Of a DNA stretch of 36,099 bases, positions 22,864 to 34,800 are shown in pieces (positions within the stretch are counted from its first letter, which is position 1; the number at the start of each line of letters is the position of its first letter). A program made the translations under genes and the position numbers. The DNA lies in assembly GCF_039355125.1 (NCBI RefSeq), contig NZ_CP134979.1:1-36099 (forward strand), read 5' to 3'. Origin of the DNA: Buchnera aphidicola (Takecallis taiwana) (GTDB lineage: Bacteria > Pseudomonadota > Gammaproteobacteria > Enterobacterales > Enterobacteriaceae). Below the pieces are notes generated by a model. The model ran no database searches. It saw only the letters and a list, made by a program, of their open reading frames with translations, and was not told where the DNA came from.

Positions 22864-25137
22864 ATGACTGTTATGAATCATATTTTAGGATTTCCCAGAA
22901 TAGGATCTAAAAGGGAATTAAAACAAGCTCAAGAACAGTATTGGTCGAATAAGATTTCGAAACAACAATTGTTAGATGTAGGATCGAAACTTCGACTGAA
23001 ACACTGGAGACAGCAGAAAAAGCTAGGTATTGATTTACTTCCTGTAGGTGATTTTGCTTGGTATGATCACGTTTTATCAACAAGTATGTTATTAGGCAAC
23101 ATCCCAAATCGGCATCAAAATAAAGATGGCGTAGTTGATTTAGATACATTGTTTTATATAGCTAGGGGTACATCTCCAAATAATAAACCAGTTTTAGCAT
23201 CTGAAATGACAAAATGGTTTAATACAAATTATCATTATATTGTACCTGAATTTATTGAAAATCAAACCTTTAATTTAACTTGGTGTCAATTATTTCATGA
23301 AATTGATGAAGCGTTAAATCATGGTTATAAAGTGAAACCAGTTCTTTTAGGTCCAATAACATATTTATGGTTAGGTAAAATTAAAGGTAATTTTTTTAAT
23401 CGATTAGATTTGTTGCAGAATTTATTACAAGTATATCAGGAGATATTTTGTAAATTAGAAGAACGGGGTATTGAATGGGTGCAAATTGATGAACCTATTT
23501 TAGCGTTAGAGTTACCCCAAGAATGGTTACAAGCTTTTCAATCTGCGTATACATTTTTATCTAGTACGTGCAAGTTATTATTAACGACATATTTTGGAAG
23601 CATAGAACATAATTTAGATACAATTATTAAATTACCGGTACAGGGTTTACATATTGATTTAGTGCATGGTACATATAATCTTACAAAATTCAATCAATTG
23701 ATACCAGATCATTGGATATTATCACTAGGTATAATTAATGGTCGTAATATTTGGAAATCAGATTTAAAACATTGGTTTAAGATTATTAGCCCACTGCGTA
23801 ATGTTCGGCAAGAGATTTGGATTAGTGGTTCTTGTTCGTTTTTACATTGTCCTGTTGATTTAAAATATGAAAATAATATTAGTCTTGAGGTAAAAAACTG
23901 GTTTTCTTTTGCAATTCAAAAATGTTATGAAATTAATTTGTTTACACAAGCAATGCAGTTGAATGATGCGACTATATTAGAAGAGTGGAGTAATTTATTA
24001 TATACACATCATTATTCGAATCATGTAAATAACATATCTGTTCAAAAAGCAATTAACAACATTCATGATACTGATACAGTTCGGAATACACCGTACGTAA
24101 TTCGTTCGAAATTACAAAAAAAAAAATTTAATTTTTCGATTTTACCTACTACTACCATTGGTTCTTTTCCTCAAACAGAGGATATTAGAAAATTACGTTT
24201 GAATTATAAAAATAAAATAATTACGTTTCAGGATTATAGTACAGAAATTAAAAAACACATTAAATATGCTATTAGAGCACAAGAAGCCTTAGATCTTGAT
24301 GTATTGGTACATGGTGAATCAGAACGAAGTGATATGGTTGAATATTTTGGCGAACATCTAAATGGCTTTGTATTTACAGATTTTGGATGGGTCCAGAGTT
24401 ATGGTTCAAGATGTGTGAAGCCACCGATTATTATAGGTGATATATATCGTTCTAATAAAATTACAATTGAATGGTTACAATATGCACAATCATTAACGAA
24501 AAAACCAGTCAAAGCTATGTTAACAGGGCCTGTTACAATTTTATCTTGGTCATTTATCAGAGAAGATCTTCCTAAGGAAATTATCTCTAATCAAATTGCA
24601 TTAGCGTTACGTGATGAGGTCTCTGATCTAGAACAGGTTGGTATACATATTATTCAAATTGACGAACCAGCTTTACGTGAAGGTTTACCATTAAAACAAT
24701 CTGAATGGAATGAATATTTATCTTGGGCAACTAAATCGTTTCGATTAGCGTCTTCACAAGTACAGGATATTACACAAATTCATACACATATGTGTTATTG
24801 TGAGTTTCAAGATATTATGAATGCTATCGTTGAATTAGATGCAGATGTCATAACTATTGAAACTGCTCGATCTGATATGGAATTATTAAGATTTTTTAAA
24901 AAATTTCAATATCCTAATGAAATTGGTCCTGGTGTTTATGATATTCATTCACCAAATATTCCAAATGTTCATAATATTGAAAGTTTATTGAATGAAGCAA
25001 TAAAATATATTCCAATAGAACGTTTATGGGTAAATCCGGATTGTGGTTTAAAAACAAGAAGCTGGAAAGAAACAAAATCGGCTTTAAAAAATATGGTTTT
25101 TGCAACAAAAAATATTCGAAAAAAATATCAAAATTAA
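22864..25137 (+). CDS. metE: Cobalamin-independent methionine synthase
   Basis: MetE transfers the methyl group of 5-methyltetrahydropteroyl-triglutamate to homocysteine, the last step of methionine synthesis, without vitamin B12. At 757 residues it is full length (753 in E. coli). Both barrel halves are present: N-terminal [13 protein letters not shown] and [14 protein letters not shown]-terminal [27 protein letters not shown] and [14 protein letters not shown]. Zinc ligands are His642, Cys644, Glu666 and Cys727 (in [24 protein letters not shown]). AGGA precedes the ATG. An essential amino acid for the host makes retention sensible. An 11-adenine run lies at 24116-24126. Confidence 0.97.
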   Translation: MTVMNHILGFPRIGSKRELKQAQEQYWSNKISKQQLLDVGSKLRLKHWRQQKKLGIDLLPVGDFAWYDHVLSTSMLLGNIPNRHQNKDGVVDLDTLFYIARGTSPNNKPVLASEMTKWFNTNYHYIVPEFIENQTFNLTWCQLFHEIDEALNHGYKVKPVLLGPITYLWLGKIKGNFFNRLDLLQNLLQVYQEIFCKLEERGIEWVQIDEPILALELPQEWLQAFQSAYTFLSSTCKLLLTTYFGSIEHNLDTIIKLPVQGLHIDLVHGTYNLTKFNQLIPDHWILSLGIINGRNIWKSDLKHWFKIISPLRNVRQEIWISGSCSFLHCPVDLKYENNISLEVKNWFSFAIQKCYEINLFTQAMQLNDATILEEWSNLLYTHHYSNHVNNISVQKAINNIHDTDTVRNTPYVIRSKLQKKKFNFSILPTTTIGSFPQTEDIRKLRLNYKNKIITFQDYSTEIKKHIKYAIRAQEALDLDVLVHGESERSDMVEYFGEHLNGFVFTDFGWVQSYGSRCVKPPIIIGDIYRSNKITIEWLQYAQSLTKKPVKAMLTGPVTILSWSFIREDLPKEIISNQIALALRDEVSDLEQVGIHIIQIDEPALREGLPLKQSEWNEYLSWATKSFRLASSQVQDITQIHTHMCYCEFQDIMNAIVELDADVITIETARSDMELLRFFKKFQYPNEIGPGVYDIHSPNIPNVHNIESLLNEAIKYIPIERLWVNPDCGLKTRSWKETKSALKNMVFATKNIRKKYQN

Positions 25138-25159
25138 TTTTTTTTAGTTTTTTTGATAA

Positions 25160-25187
25160 AAAAAGGGGGAGATATTTGCCCCTTTTT
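25160..25187. terminator. Bidirectional terminator between metE and purH
   Basis: AAAAAGGGG (25160-25168) pairs with CCCCTTTTT (25179-25187) around a 10-base loop. A-rich sequence on one side and T-rich on the other make it work in both orientations, fitting its place between the convergent metE and purH stops. Confidence 0.88.
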
Positions 25188-25219
25188 GTATTGATATTAT
25201 AAATATGGTGATATAATAT

Positions 25220-26809
25220 CTAATGTTTAAAAATTCTATGATCAGTAAAAATCATACAAATGTTATTTTCATTAGCCGCTTGTATAACTTCTGCGTCTCG
25301 TATCGATCCTCCTGGTTGAATTATGCAAGATATATCATGATTTTTTTCTTTACATATGTCGATACTATCTCGGAATGGAAAAAATGCATCAGAAACCATA
25401 ATTATTTTTGGATTTTTTAGTTTGAGTTGTTTTTTATTTTGAAAATATTTAGAATTGGCAATTTTTACAGCTTCTACACGATTGGTTTGTCCTGCTCCAA
25501 TACTAATTGTATTAAATCCATTTATATATACAATAGCATTAGATTTCACAAATTTTGTTATTTTCCATCCGAACAAAGCATATTTTTTTTCTAGCACTGT
25601 TGGTTGTTTAATACTGACAATACGCCATTTTTTATAATCTTCAAATTGATTGTTTATTTCTTGCACTAATAAACTATTGTTAATGGTTTTATATTCTATC
25701 GTAGCAGAATGTTTTTTTTTATAATTATTAAAAATTAATATTTTGATTTTATTATTTTGCTTGATAATATTCATTGCATCTTTAGTAATTTCAGGTCCAA
25801 TAATTAGTTCAACAAATTGTTTTTTAATAATTGTAGAAATGAGTTTTTTATCAATTAGTTGATTAAAACCAATAATTCCTCCAAATGCTGAAATAGAATC
25901 GCTATTATATGCATGTAAATATGCTGATATTAGATCAGTAGCGCTTGATGCGCCACATGGATTACCATGTTTAATAATTACGCATGTTGGGTTTGTAAAT
26001 TGATTTACACATTCAAATGCTATGTGAGCATCATAAATATTATTGTATGATAATTTTGCACCGTTCATTTGCTGCATGGATTCTATATAATCTGTATTAC
26101 ATTCTGTGTTTTGTACATATAACGCTGACTTTTGATGTGGGTTTTCACCGTATTTTAAATTTTGTTTTTTATGATATTTGATATATATTGTTTCAGGTAA
26201 ATTATTTTTTTTATTTTCTGAAATATTAATTTTATTTTGTAAGTATTGTAGAATTAATTGATCATAATGTGCAGTATATTCAAATGCTTTTTTTGCTAAT
26301 CTTAGTCTTGTTTCTATACTGATAATACCAGTATTCTGTATTTCATTTAAGAAAATCTGATAATCTAATATATCTACTATAACAATAGTATTTTTATAAT
26401 TTTTTGCGGCTGCGCGTACCATCGCCGGTCCTCCAATATCAATATTGGGTTTTACATAATCTTTTATATTATATAAAGTGTGACATGGATAGAAATTAAC
26501 TATTACTAAATCGATAATTGGGATATTATATTTTTTAGTAGTTTCTATGTTTTTATTATGTTTCCCTAAAATTCCTCCAAATATTTTTGGATGTAGTGTT
26601 TTTATTTGTCCATCGAAAATTTCTGGATATTTTGTAATTTCTGAGACATCTTTTGTTATAATGTTATTTTTTTTTAAATATTTTCCGGTTGAATTGGTTG
26701 TAAATAGTGTAATATTTTTTTTAAATAATTCTTTTACTAAAGAAATAATATTTTTTTTATTATATACACTAATTAATGCGGTTTTAATTTTTTGATTTTT
26801 GTAATACAT
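25220..26809 (-). CDS. purH: PurH, bifunctional AICAR transformylase / IMP cyclohydrolase
   Basis: PurH performs the last two steps to IMP: formylation of AICAR and ring closure. The 529 residues equal the E. coli length. The N-terminal cyclohydrolase (MGS-like fold) shows ALISVYNK, TTNSTGKYL and FDGQIKTLHPKIFGGIL. The transformylase shows KYGENPHQKSALY and the catalytic KHGNPCGAS near residue 280, and ends with IQPGGSIRDAEVI and MIFTDHRIFKH. In symbionts lacking the rest of the purine pathway, the likely job is to recycle AICAR released by histidine synthesis. purD, next to purH in E. coli, is absent. Confidence 0.96.
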   Translation of the reverse strand: MYYKNQKIKTALISVYNKKNIISLVKELFKKNITLFTTNSTGKYLKKNNIITKDVSEITKYPEIFDGQIKTLHPKIFGGILGKHNKNIETTKKYNIPIIDLVIVNFYPCHTLYNIKDYVKPNIDIGGPAMVRAAAKNYKNTIVIVDILDYQIFLNEIQNTGIISIETRLRLAKKAFEYTAHYDQLILQYLQNKINISENKKNNLPETIYIKYHKKQNLKYGENPHQKSALYVQNTECNTDYIESMQQMNGAKLSYNNIYDAHIAFECVNQFTNPTCVIIKHGNPCGASSATDLISAYLHAYNSDSISAFGGIIGFNQLIDKKLISTIIKKQFVELIIGPEITKDAMNIIKQNNKIKILIFNNYKKKHSATIEYKTINNSLLVQEINNQFEDYKKWRIVSIKQPTVLEKKYALFGWKITKFVKSNAIVYINGFNTISIGAGQTNRVEAVKIANSKYFQNKKQLKLKNPKIIMVSDAFFPFRDSIDICKEKNHDISCIIQPGGSIRDAEVIQAANENNICMIFTDHRIFKH

Positions 26810-26987
26810 ATTATTTCCAATAAAAATACATATTATATTTTTAACATAAATATTAAATTACGTTCTTAAAATATGGTTTTTACATATTTCATAATTTCTT
26901 TGTAATTTTTTTAAGTATATTGTGTATATATTATATTATTATAAAATATTCATTCAAAAATATTAAATACATATAGGGAGTGGAGAC

Positions 26988-27497
26988 ATGGAAGAAAAAA
27001 TTGAGAGAATGATATATGCTTCTCGTTGGTTAATGTTTCCAGTGTATGTTGGTTTATCTTTTGGTTTTATTTTATTAACATTAAAATTTTTTCAACAAGT
27101 GATTTCTGTTATACCGGAAATTTTAATTATGTCAGAGTCAGGTTTAGTATTAATTGTATTATCATTAATTGATATTTCTTTAGTAGGTGGGTTATTAGTG
27201 ATGGTTATGTTTTCAGGGTATGAAAATTTTATTTCTAAGATGGATATTCATGATAGTACAAAACGATTGAGCTGGATGGGTACAATGGATGTTAATTCTA
27301 TTAAAAATAAAGTTGCTTCTTCAATAGTAGCCATTTCTTCCGTACATTTATTGAGATTATTTATGGAGGCAGAAAAAATATTAGATGATAAAATTATGTG
27401 GTGTGTAATTATTCATTTAACATTTGTATTATCAGCTTTTGGTATGTCATATATTGATAAAATGACTAAAAAAAAAATGTATCTTGGTAAGATGTAG
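26988..27497 (+). CDS. yqhA: YqhA, UPF0114 family inner-membrane protein of unknown function
   Basis: The 169-residue protein aligns along its length with E. coli YqhA (about 164): [55 protein letters not shown] and [20 protein letters not shown] are near-identical blocks. About four membrane helices are apparent (roughly 14-35, 50-75, 105-125, 138-157). The function is unknown. A strong ribosome site (GGGAGTGGAG) precedes the ATG. In Buchnera the family is best known between the repA genes of leucine-type plasmids; here it lies between purH and rpoC, where hupA is expected. Its base composition and codon use do not look foreign. Confidence 0.93.
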   Translation: MEEKIERMIYASRWLMFPVYVGLSFGFILLTLKFFQQVISVIPEILIMSESGLVLIVLSLIDISLVGGLLVMVMFSGYENFISKMDIHDSTKRLSWMGTMDVNSIKNKVASSIVAISSVHLLRLFMEAEKILDDKIMWCVIIHLTFVLSAFGMSYIDKMTKKKMYLGKM

Positions 27498-27548
27498 TAT
27501 AATTTCAAAATATATAATAAATTTATATATTTTTTATAAAATATAATA

Positions 27549-27584
27549 TTGTGATAGCCGTATCTTGAAAATAGGTTATCACAA
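27549..27584. terminator. Hairpin between yqhA and rpoC, likely bidirectional terminator
   Basis: TTGTGATAGCC (27549-27559) pairs with GGTTATCACAA (27574-27584), 11 pairs including one G-T, around a 14-base loop. It lies between the convergent yqhA and rpoC stops. The flanks are A+T-rich without a long T run, so termination strength is uncertain. Confidence 0.65.
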
Positions 27585-27623
27585 ATAATATATTATTATA
27601 TCATTTAATATATTTTCAGAGTA

Positions 27624-30600
27624 TTATTTTTTATTTTTTTTTGTATTTTTTTTGTGTTTAATACGATTAATATGATAAATATATCCTGTACCTGCCGGTA
27701 TTAACCGGCCTACAATAACATTTTCTTTTAGTCCTCTTAAGTTATCTCTTTTTCCTGATACTGCTGCTTCAGTTAATACGCGTGTTGTTTCTTGAAATGA
27801 TGCTGCAGATATAAATGATTCTGTTGCAAGAGATGCTTTAGTTATACCTAATAAATTTCTTTCAAAAGTAGCAGGTGTTTGATACATATGTTCTAATTTG
27901 CTATTTTGTATTTTAATACGAGCGTATTCTACTTGCTCACCATTTAAGAACTTGGATTGTCCGACATCAGTGATGGTAACTTTTCTTAACATTTGTTTAA
28001 TAATTACTTCAATATGTTTATCATTAATTCTTACACCTTGTAATCGGTATACTGCTTGTACTTCATTAACGATATATTTTGTTAAATGTTTTACGCCTTT
28101 TAAACGTAAAATATCGTGTGGGGATTCAATTCCATCAGATATAATATCTCCTTTTTTAATGTTTTCGCCTTCAAATACATTAACTGGTCTCCATTTTGGA
28201 ATCATTACTTCATATGTTTTTTCATCTTGATTACTTGGAGTAATAATTAATCTAATCTTTCCTTTTGTTTCTTTACCAAACGATATTACCCCATCTATTT
28301 CAGATAGAATTGCTAAATCTTTACCATATCTTGCTTCAAATAAGTCTGCTACTCTTGGTAAGCCTCCTGTAATATCTTTAGTACCCCCTGTTGCTTGTGG
28401 AATTCTTGCAATAATATCTCCTGGATGTACTGTACTTGTATCACTTAATTGAATGATTGCTTTTCCAGGTAAAAAATATTGTGCTGGTACTCCTGATCCA
28501 GGTATTAATATATCTTCTCCATTTTTTTGGGTAATTTTGACTGTAGGTCGTAATTCTTTACCAATATTTGTACGTTCAGAGGTATCTAATATTACTATAG
28601 AAGATAAACCAGTTAATTCATCCCTTTGTTTAATGATACTTTGCCCTTCTATCATATCTATAAATTTTATATGCCCGGGAACTTCAGTAACGATTGGTAT
28701 GGTATGTGGATCCCAGGTAGCTAGTGTTTCTCCGATATTGACTGTTTCTCCATGTCCTTTTTCTAGGGTAGCACCATAAGGTATTTTATAACTTTCTTTA
28801 ATTTTTCCCATAAAATCTAGTATGTGTAATTCAACTTTATTATCAACAATCACGGTTTTTCCATAAAAATTCAGTACTGTTTTGGCATTATTTAAGTTGA
28901 TTGTACCTTTATTTTTTACTTCAATACGTGATTCTGTTACAGATCTTGAAGCTGCTCCACCAATGTGGAATGTTCGCATTGTTAATTGAGTACCTGGTTC
29001 TCCAATAGATTGCGCGGCTATTACACCAATAGCTTCACCAGTTTTTACTAATTCTCCTCTCGCTAAGTCATATCCGTAACAACATGCACAAACTCCAAAA
29101 TTAGTTTCACAATTTACTACTGATCGTACTGTTATTGTGTCGATACCATATTTATCTAATATATCACAATGATAATCACTAAGTAATGTATTTTGTGAAA
29201 TTAGTATTTTATTTGAATTAGGATGTAAAATACTTTTTGTAGTTACACGTCCCAATACTCTTTCTCTTAACGGTTCTTTTACGTCACTACCTTCAATAAT
29301 AGGATATAATTTAATACCTTTGTTAGTACCACAATCGTATTCTGTTATTACTAGGTCTTGAGCGACATCAACTAATCTACGTGTTAAATAACCAGAATTG
29401 GCAGTTTTTAAGGCGGTATCTGCTAATCCTTTTCTTGCGCCATGTGTAGAAATAAAATATTGTAATACATTTAAGCCTTCTCTAAAATTTGCTGTAATTG
29501 GTGTTTCAATAATCGATCCATCTGGTTTGGCCATCAAACCTCTCATACCTGCTAATTGTCTAATTTGAGCTGCAGAACCTCTTGCTCCAGAATCAGCCAT
29601 CATAAAAATATTATTAAAAGATTTTTGTTTTATATTTGTGCTATCTGTATTTTTATCATGTGTTATAGATAAGTTTTTCATCATTGCTTGTGATATTTTA
29701 TCGTTTGATGTGGACCATATATCAATAATTTTATTATATTTCTCTCCTGAAGTCACTAATCCTGATTGAAACTGTTCTTGTATTTCTAATACTTCATATT
29801 TTGCCGCTTCAAGAATACTCTCTTTTTCTTTTGGGATCACCATATCATCGATACCCACTGAAATACCTGATAATGTAGAATATTTAAATCCAGTATACAT
29901 AATCTGGTCTGCAAATAGAACTGTTTTCTTTAGCCCTAAAGTTTTAGAACATAAAGTTAATAAAGATGAAATAGATTGTTTATTTAAAGTCGTCTTTAGT
30001 AAGCTAAATGGTAATCCTTTTGGGAAAATTTGCCATAAAATTGCTCTTCCTACACTGGTACGAAGAATGCGTGATTTTTTGATAAAAGTATTGACTTTTG
30101 TTTTAGTATATTCAACAATTTTGACATATATTATAGCATGTAAATCAATTGATCCCATTTGGTATATTTTTTCCACTTCACGTACATCTTTGAATAAAGA
30201 TCCTTCTCCTTTGCTATTTTTCTTTTTTCGGGTCATATAATATAAACCCAATACAACATCTTGTGATGGAATAATTACGGGCTCACCATTTGCAGGGGAA
30301 AGAATATTTTTTGTTGACATCATCAAAGATTGTGCTTCAAGTTGAGATTCTTGGGTTAACGGTATATGCACGGCCATTTGATCTCCATCAAAATCAGCAT
30401 TATACGCAGCGCATACTAATGGATGCAATTGTATTGATTTACCTTCTATTAATATTGGGTTAAATGCTTGTATTCCTAATCTGTGCAATGTTGGTGCACG
30501 ATTTAATAAAATCGGATGTGTGTGAATAATTTCATCTAATACATCCCATATTATAGGATCGGATAATTCAACCATTTTTTTAGCGCTTTTAATAGTGGCA

Positions 30601-31772
30601 GCAAAACCTTTACTTTCCAATTTTCCTAGAACGAATGGTTTAAATAATTCTAATGCCATTTTTTTTGGTAAACCGCATTGATTTAATTTTAAGTATGGTC
30701 CTACGGTAATTACAGAACGACCAGAGTAATCTACTCGTTTACCTAGTAAATTTTGTCTAAATCTACCTTGTTTCCCTTTAATCATATCTGCTAATGATTT
30801 TAATGGCCGTTTATTAGAACCTAAAATTGCTTTTCCTCTTCTTCCGTTATCAAGTAGTGCATCCACTGCTTCTTGCAGCATTCTTTTTTCATTACGGATA
30901 ATAATGTCCGGAGCAAATAATTCTAATAATCTTTTTAATCTGTTATTTCGGTTTATAACACGTCGGTATAAATCATTTAAATCTGATGTTGCAAATCTTC
31001 CTCCATCAAGTGGAACTAGTGGTCGTAAATCAGGGGGTAAAATGGGTAATACGTTTAAAATCATCCATTCTGGTTTATTATTAGATAGAATAAATGATTC
31101 TATAATTTTAATTCTTTTAGTTAATTTTTTTTTCTTATTTTCTGCTTGTATGCCTTGTAATTGATTATGTAATTGTTCATGTTCTTCAGATAAATCAATT
31201 TCTTTTAATAAGATTTGAATCGCTGCTGCTCCCATTTGAGCATCAAATTCATCTCCAAATTCTTCTAATGCATCTAAATATTGTTCTTCTGTTAAAATTT
31301 GTTTTCTTTCAAGATCCGTCATGCCTTCTTCGATTATGATATAAGATTCAAAATATAGTACTCTTTCTATATCACGTAACGGTATATCCAATAGCAAGCT
31401 TATTTTTGACGGCAATGATTTTAAAAACCAGATATGAGATACCGGTGTAGCTAATTCAATATGACCCATACGTTCTCGACGTACACGCGTTTGTGTGACT
31501 TCTACGCCACATTTTTCACACATGATACCACGATGTTTAAGTCGTTTATATTTTCCACATAAACATTCATAATCTTTAATTGGCCCAAATATTTTTGAAC
31601 AAAATAATCCATCTCTTTCAGGTTTAAATGTACGGTAATTAATAGTTTCTGGTTTTTTAACTTCTCCAAATGACCAGGATCGAATTGTATCTGGAGAAGC
31701 AAGTTGAATCTTAATAGAGTTAAAGTCTTCAATAGTATTATTATTTTTAATAAATTGTATTACGTCTTTCAC
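27624..31772 (-). CDS. rpoC: RNA polymerase subunit beta'
   Basis: Beta' forms half of the active centre of RNA polymerase. The 1382 residues are slightly fewer than the E. coli 1407. Seen in order: an N-terminal zinc site ([19 protein letters not shown]), clamp and lid ([22 protein letters not shown]), the catalytic [12 protein letters not shown] near residue 458, bridge-helix region ([20 protein letters not shown]), a second zinc site ([13 protein letters not shown]) and trigger loop ([19 protein letters not shown]). The acidic C-terminal tail of E. coli is missing and replaced by a short lysine-rich end. It is downstream of rpoB by 72 bases in the same operon. Confidence 0.98.
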   Translation of the reverse strand: MKDVIQFIKNNNTIEDFNSIKIQLASPDTIRSWSFGEVKKPETINYRTFKPERDGLFCSKIFGPIKDYECLCGKYKRLKHRGIMCEKCGVEVTQTRVRRERMGHIELATPVSHIWFLKSLPSKISLLLDIPLRDIERVLYFESYIIIEEGMTDLERKQILTEEQYLDALEEFGDEFDAQMGAAAIQILLKEIDLSEEHEQLHNQLQGIQAENKKKKLTKRIKIIESFILSNNKPEWMILNVLPILPPDLRPLVPLDGGRFATSDLNDLYRRVINRNNRLKRLLELFAPDIIIRNEKRMLQEAVDALLDNGRRGKAILGSNKRPLKSLADMIKGKQGRFRQNLLGKRVDYSGRSVITVGPYLKLNQCGLPKKMALELFKPFVLGKLESKGFAATIKSAKKMVELSDPIIWDVLDEIIHTHPILLNRAPTLHRLGIQAFNPILIEGKSIQLHPLVCAAYNADFDGDQMAVHIPLTQESQLEAQSLMMSTKNILSPANGEPVIIPSQDVVLGLYYMTRKKKNSKGEGSLFKDVREVEKIYQMGSIDLHAIIYVKIVEYTKTKVNTFIKKSRILRTSVGRAILWQIFPKGLPFSLLKTTLNKQSISSLLTLCSKTLGLKKTVLFADQIMYTGFKYSTLSGISVGIDDMVIPKEKESILEAAKYEVLEIQEQFQSGLVTSGEKYNKIIDIWSTSNDKISQAMMKNLSITHDKNTDSTNIKQKSFNNIFMMADSGARGSAAQIRQLAGMRGLMAKPDGSIIETPITANFREGLNVLQYFISTHGARKGLADTALKTANSGYLTRRLVDVAQDLVITEYDCGTNKGIKLYPIIEGSDVKEPLRERVLGRVTTKSILHPNSNKILISQNTLLSDYHCDILDKYGIDTITVRSVVNCETNFGVCACCYGYDLARGELVKTGEAIGVIAAQSIGEPGTQLTMRTFHIGGAASRSVTESRIEVKNKGTINLNNAKTVLNFYGKTVIVDNKVELHILDFMGKIKESYKIPYGATLEKGHGETVNIGETLATWDPHTIPIVTEVPGHIKFIDMIEGQSIIKQRDELTGLSSIVILDTSERTNIGKELRPTVKITQKNGEDILIPGSGVPAQYFLPGKAIIQLSDTSTVHPGDIIARIPQATGGTKDITGGLPRVADLFEARYGKDLAILSEIDGVISFGKETKGKIRLIITPSNQDEKTYEVMIPKWRPVNVFEGENIKKGDIISDGIESPHDILRLKGVKHLTKYIVNEVQAVYRLQGVRINDKHIEVIIKQMLRKVTITDVGQSKFLNGEQVEYARIKIQNSKLEHMYQTPATFERNLLGITKASLATESFISAASFQETTRVLTEAAVSGKRDNLRGLKENVIVGRLIPAGTGYIYHINRIKHKKNTKKNKK

Positions 31773-31844
31773 AAAAGACTCCGTTATTTTTAAAACTGTT
31801 GTTTAAGGTATTGTAAAAATGGTTGTATGTTGATTGTTAATATT

Positions 31845-34800
31845 TTATTCATCGTCGAGTTCAATGTTTATACCTAAAGATCGAATTTCTCGTAATAGTA
31901 CATTGAATGATTCTGGCATTCCTGGATTCATATGGTAATTACTTTTTACTATATTTTTATATATTTTTGTTCTACCAGTGACATCATCTGATTTTACAGT
32001 TAACATTTCTTGTAATGTATATGCAGCTCCATAAGCTTCTAAAGCCCATACTTCCATTTCTCCAAATCGTTGTCCACCGAACTGTGCTTTTCCACCGAGA
32101 GGTTGTTGTGTAATTAAACTATATGAACCTGTTGATCGAGCGTGCATTTTATCATCAACTAAATGATTTAATTTCAACATATACATATATCCAACTGTTA
32201 CTGGTCTATCAAATTTATTACCAGTGCGTCCATCAAATAAATTAATTTGACCAGATTGTGGTATACCACCTAGTTTTAATAATTCTTTAATTTCTTGTTC
32301 AGTAGCGCCATCAAATACTGGTGTTGCAATTGGCAATCCGTTTTTATAATTGCGTGCTAATGTTAATATTTCCGTATCGGAAAAATTATTAAAGTTAATT
32401 TTTTGTCTAATGTTATGTCCTGTATTAAATACTTTTTGTATGAAATTACGGATATTTGTAACTGATTGTTGTGTTTTAAACATGTTATTGATTTTATTAC
32501 CTATACCTTTTGCTGCCATTCCTAAATGTGTTTCTAATATTTGTCCAATATTCATACGTGATGGTACGCCTAATGGATTAAGAACAATATCTATTGGTAT
32601 TCCATATTTATCATATGGCATATCTTCAATTGGATTAATTTTTGATATTACTCCTTTGTTTCCATGTCTACCTGCAATTTTATCACCAGTTTGTATTTGT
32701 CGTTTTATTGCTAAATATACTTTAATAGTTTTTAATACCCCAGGTGCTAAATCGTCACCTTGTACAATCTTTTTCTTTTTAAAATCTATTTTTTTTTCAA
32801 ATTCTTTTTTGAACGTATAATACTGATCAAATATTTTATTGATTTGTTGAGCGATGTTTTGATCAGTAATTCCAATTTTATACCATTTTTCTTGATTCAT
32901 TTGTTGTAATTTTGTTTCTGATATTCCATATTTTATTAAAATATTTTTTATTCTTTCAAATAAATAATATTTAAAAATTTTAAATTCTCTTGTTAGTTCT
33001 TTTTGAATATTTTTAATTTGGATATTTTCAATTTCTAATGTTCTTTTATCTTTTTCTACTCCATTTCTTGTAAATATTTGTACATCTATAACTGTTCCTG
33101 ATATTCCGCTCGGTACTCTTAAGGATGAGTCTTTGACATCTGATGCTTTTTCTCCAAATATTGCTCGTAATAATTTTTCTTCTGGTGTTAATTGACTTTC
33201 ATTTTTTGGTGTTACTTTACCAACGAGAATATCACCTTCAGTGACTTCGGCACCGATATATACAATACCTGACGCATCTAATTTCGAGAGACACGATTCA
33301 CTAATATTTGGTATATCAGCGCTAATTTCTTCAGGTCCTAATTTAGTATCACGAGCCATACATGATAATTCTTGAATATGTATTGTAGTAAATTGGTCTC
33401 GGTGTATAATTTTTTCGGAAATTAATATCGAATCTTCAAAGTTATATCCATGCCATGACATAAATGCTACGCGCATATTTTGTCCTAATGCAAGTTCACC
33501 TAAATCTGTTGCAGGGCCGTCTGCTAATACATTACCTTTGCTAATTTTATCTCCTATTTGAATACACGGTACTTGATTAATACAAGTATTTTGATTCGAT
33601 CGAGTATATTTAATAAGATTATAAATATCAATACCAGCTTCTTCAGATGTGATTTTATTATCATCGACTTTAATAATAATTCTAGATGAATCAACATGTT
33701 GTACAGTTCCACTTCTTTTTGCAACTACTGTAACACCCGAATCGACAGCAACAGCTCGTTCTATTCCAGTTCCTACTAATGGTTTTTCTGCTTTCATTGT
33801 TGGGATTGCTTGTCTTTGCATATTTGCACCCATTAGTGCTCGATTAGCATCATCGTGTTCTAAAAATGGTATTAAAGATGCGCCAACAGAAACTGTTTGT
33901 TGTGCAGAAACATCCATATAATGAATTTTATTTTTTGGAAATAAATTTGATTCTCCTTGGAAACGACAAGTAATGAGTGGATTAAGTAATTCGCCTTTTA
34001 AACCAAGTTTTGTACTTGCTTGAGCAATAATATAATTATTTTCTTCTATTGCTGATAAGTAATGTATATGATTTGTTACTATTCCATGTTGTACTTGTCG
34101 ATATGGTGTTTCTAAAAAGCCATATTTATTAATTTTTGCATATAGTGCTAATGAATTAATTAATCCGATGTTTGGTCCTTCTGGAGTTTCAATTGGACAA
34201 ATTCTACCATAATGTGTTGGATGTACATCGCGTACTTCAAATCCAGCTCGTTCTCGAGTTAATCCACCGATTCCGAGTGCAGAAATTCGTCTTTTATGTG
34301 TAATTTCAGAAAGTGGGTTATTTTGGTCCATAAATTGTGATAATTGACTTGATGTAAAAAATTCTTTTACAACAGCTGAAATTGGTTTAGAATTAATTAT
34401 ATCTTGTGGCATTAAAGTATCTAAATCACCTAAAGATAATCTATCTCGTATAGTTCTTTCGACTCGAATGAGTCCGATTCGAAATTGATTTTCGATCATT
34501 TCTCCGATTGATCGGATACGTCTATTACCCAAATGATCAATATCATCAATTTTACCTTTACCATCTCTGATATTAATTAATTTACGAATTACAGCAATAA
34601 TATCATTTTTACTTAAGACACTTTTTTTTGTTTTCTTATTTTTACATAACGCGTTATCAAATTTCATTCTTCCAACGGAAGATAAATCGTATCGATCTTC
34701 TGAAAAGAATAAATTTTCAAAAAGATGTTCGGATGCTTCTTTAGTTGGTGGTTCTCCTGGTCTCATAATACGATATATTTCTATGAGTGCGCTTGTCGTA

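Noticed and set aside
32350..32820. 156-codon open frame on the plus strand within rpoB
   Set aside because: It lies wholly antisense to a very conserved part of rpoB, has no ribosome site and no family resemblance; chance openness in A+T-rich DNA.
33649..33921. 90-codon plus-strand frame in rpoB
   Set aside because: Shadow of rpoB with no supporting signal.
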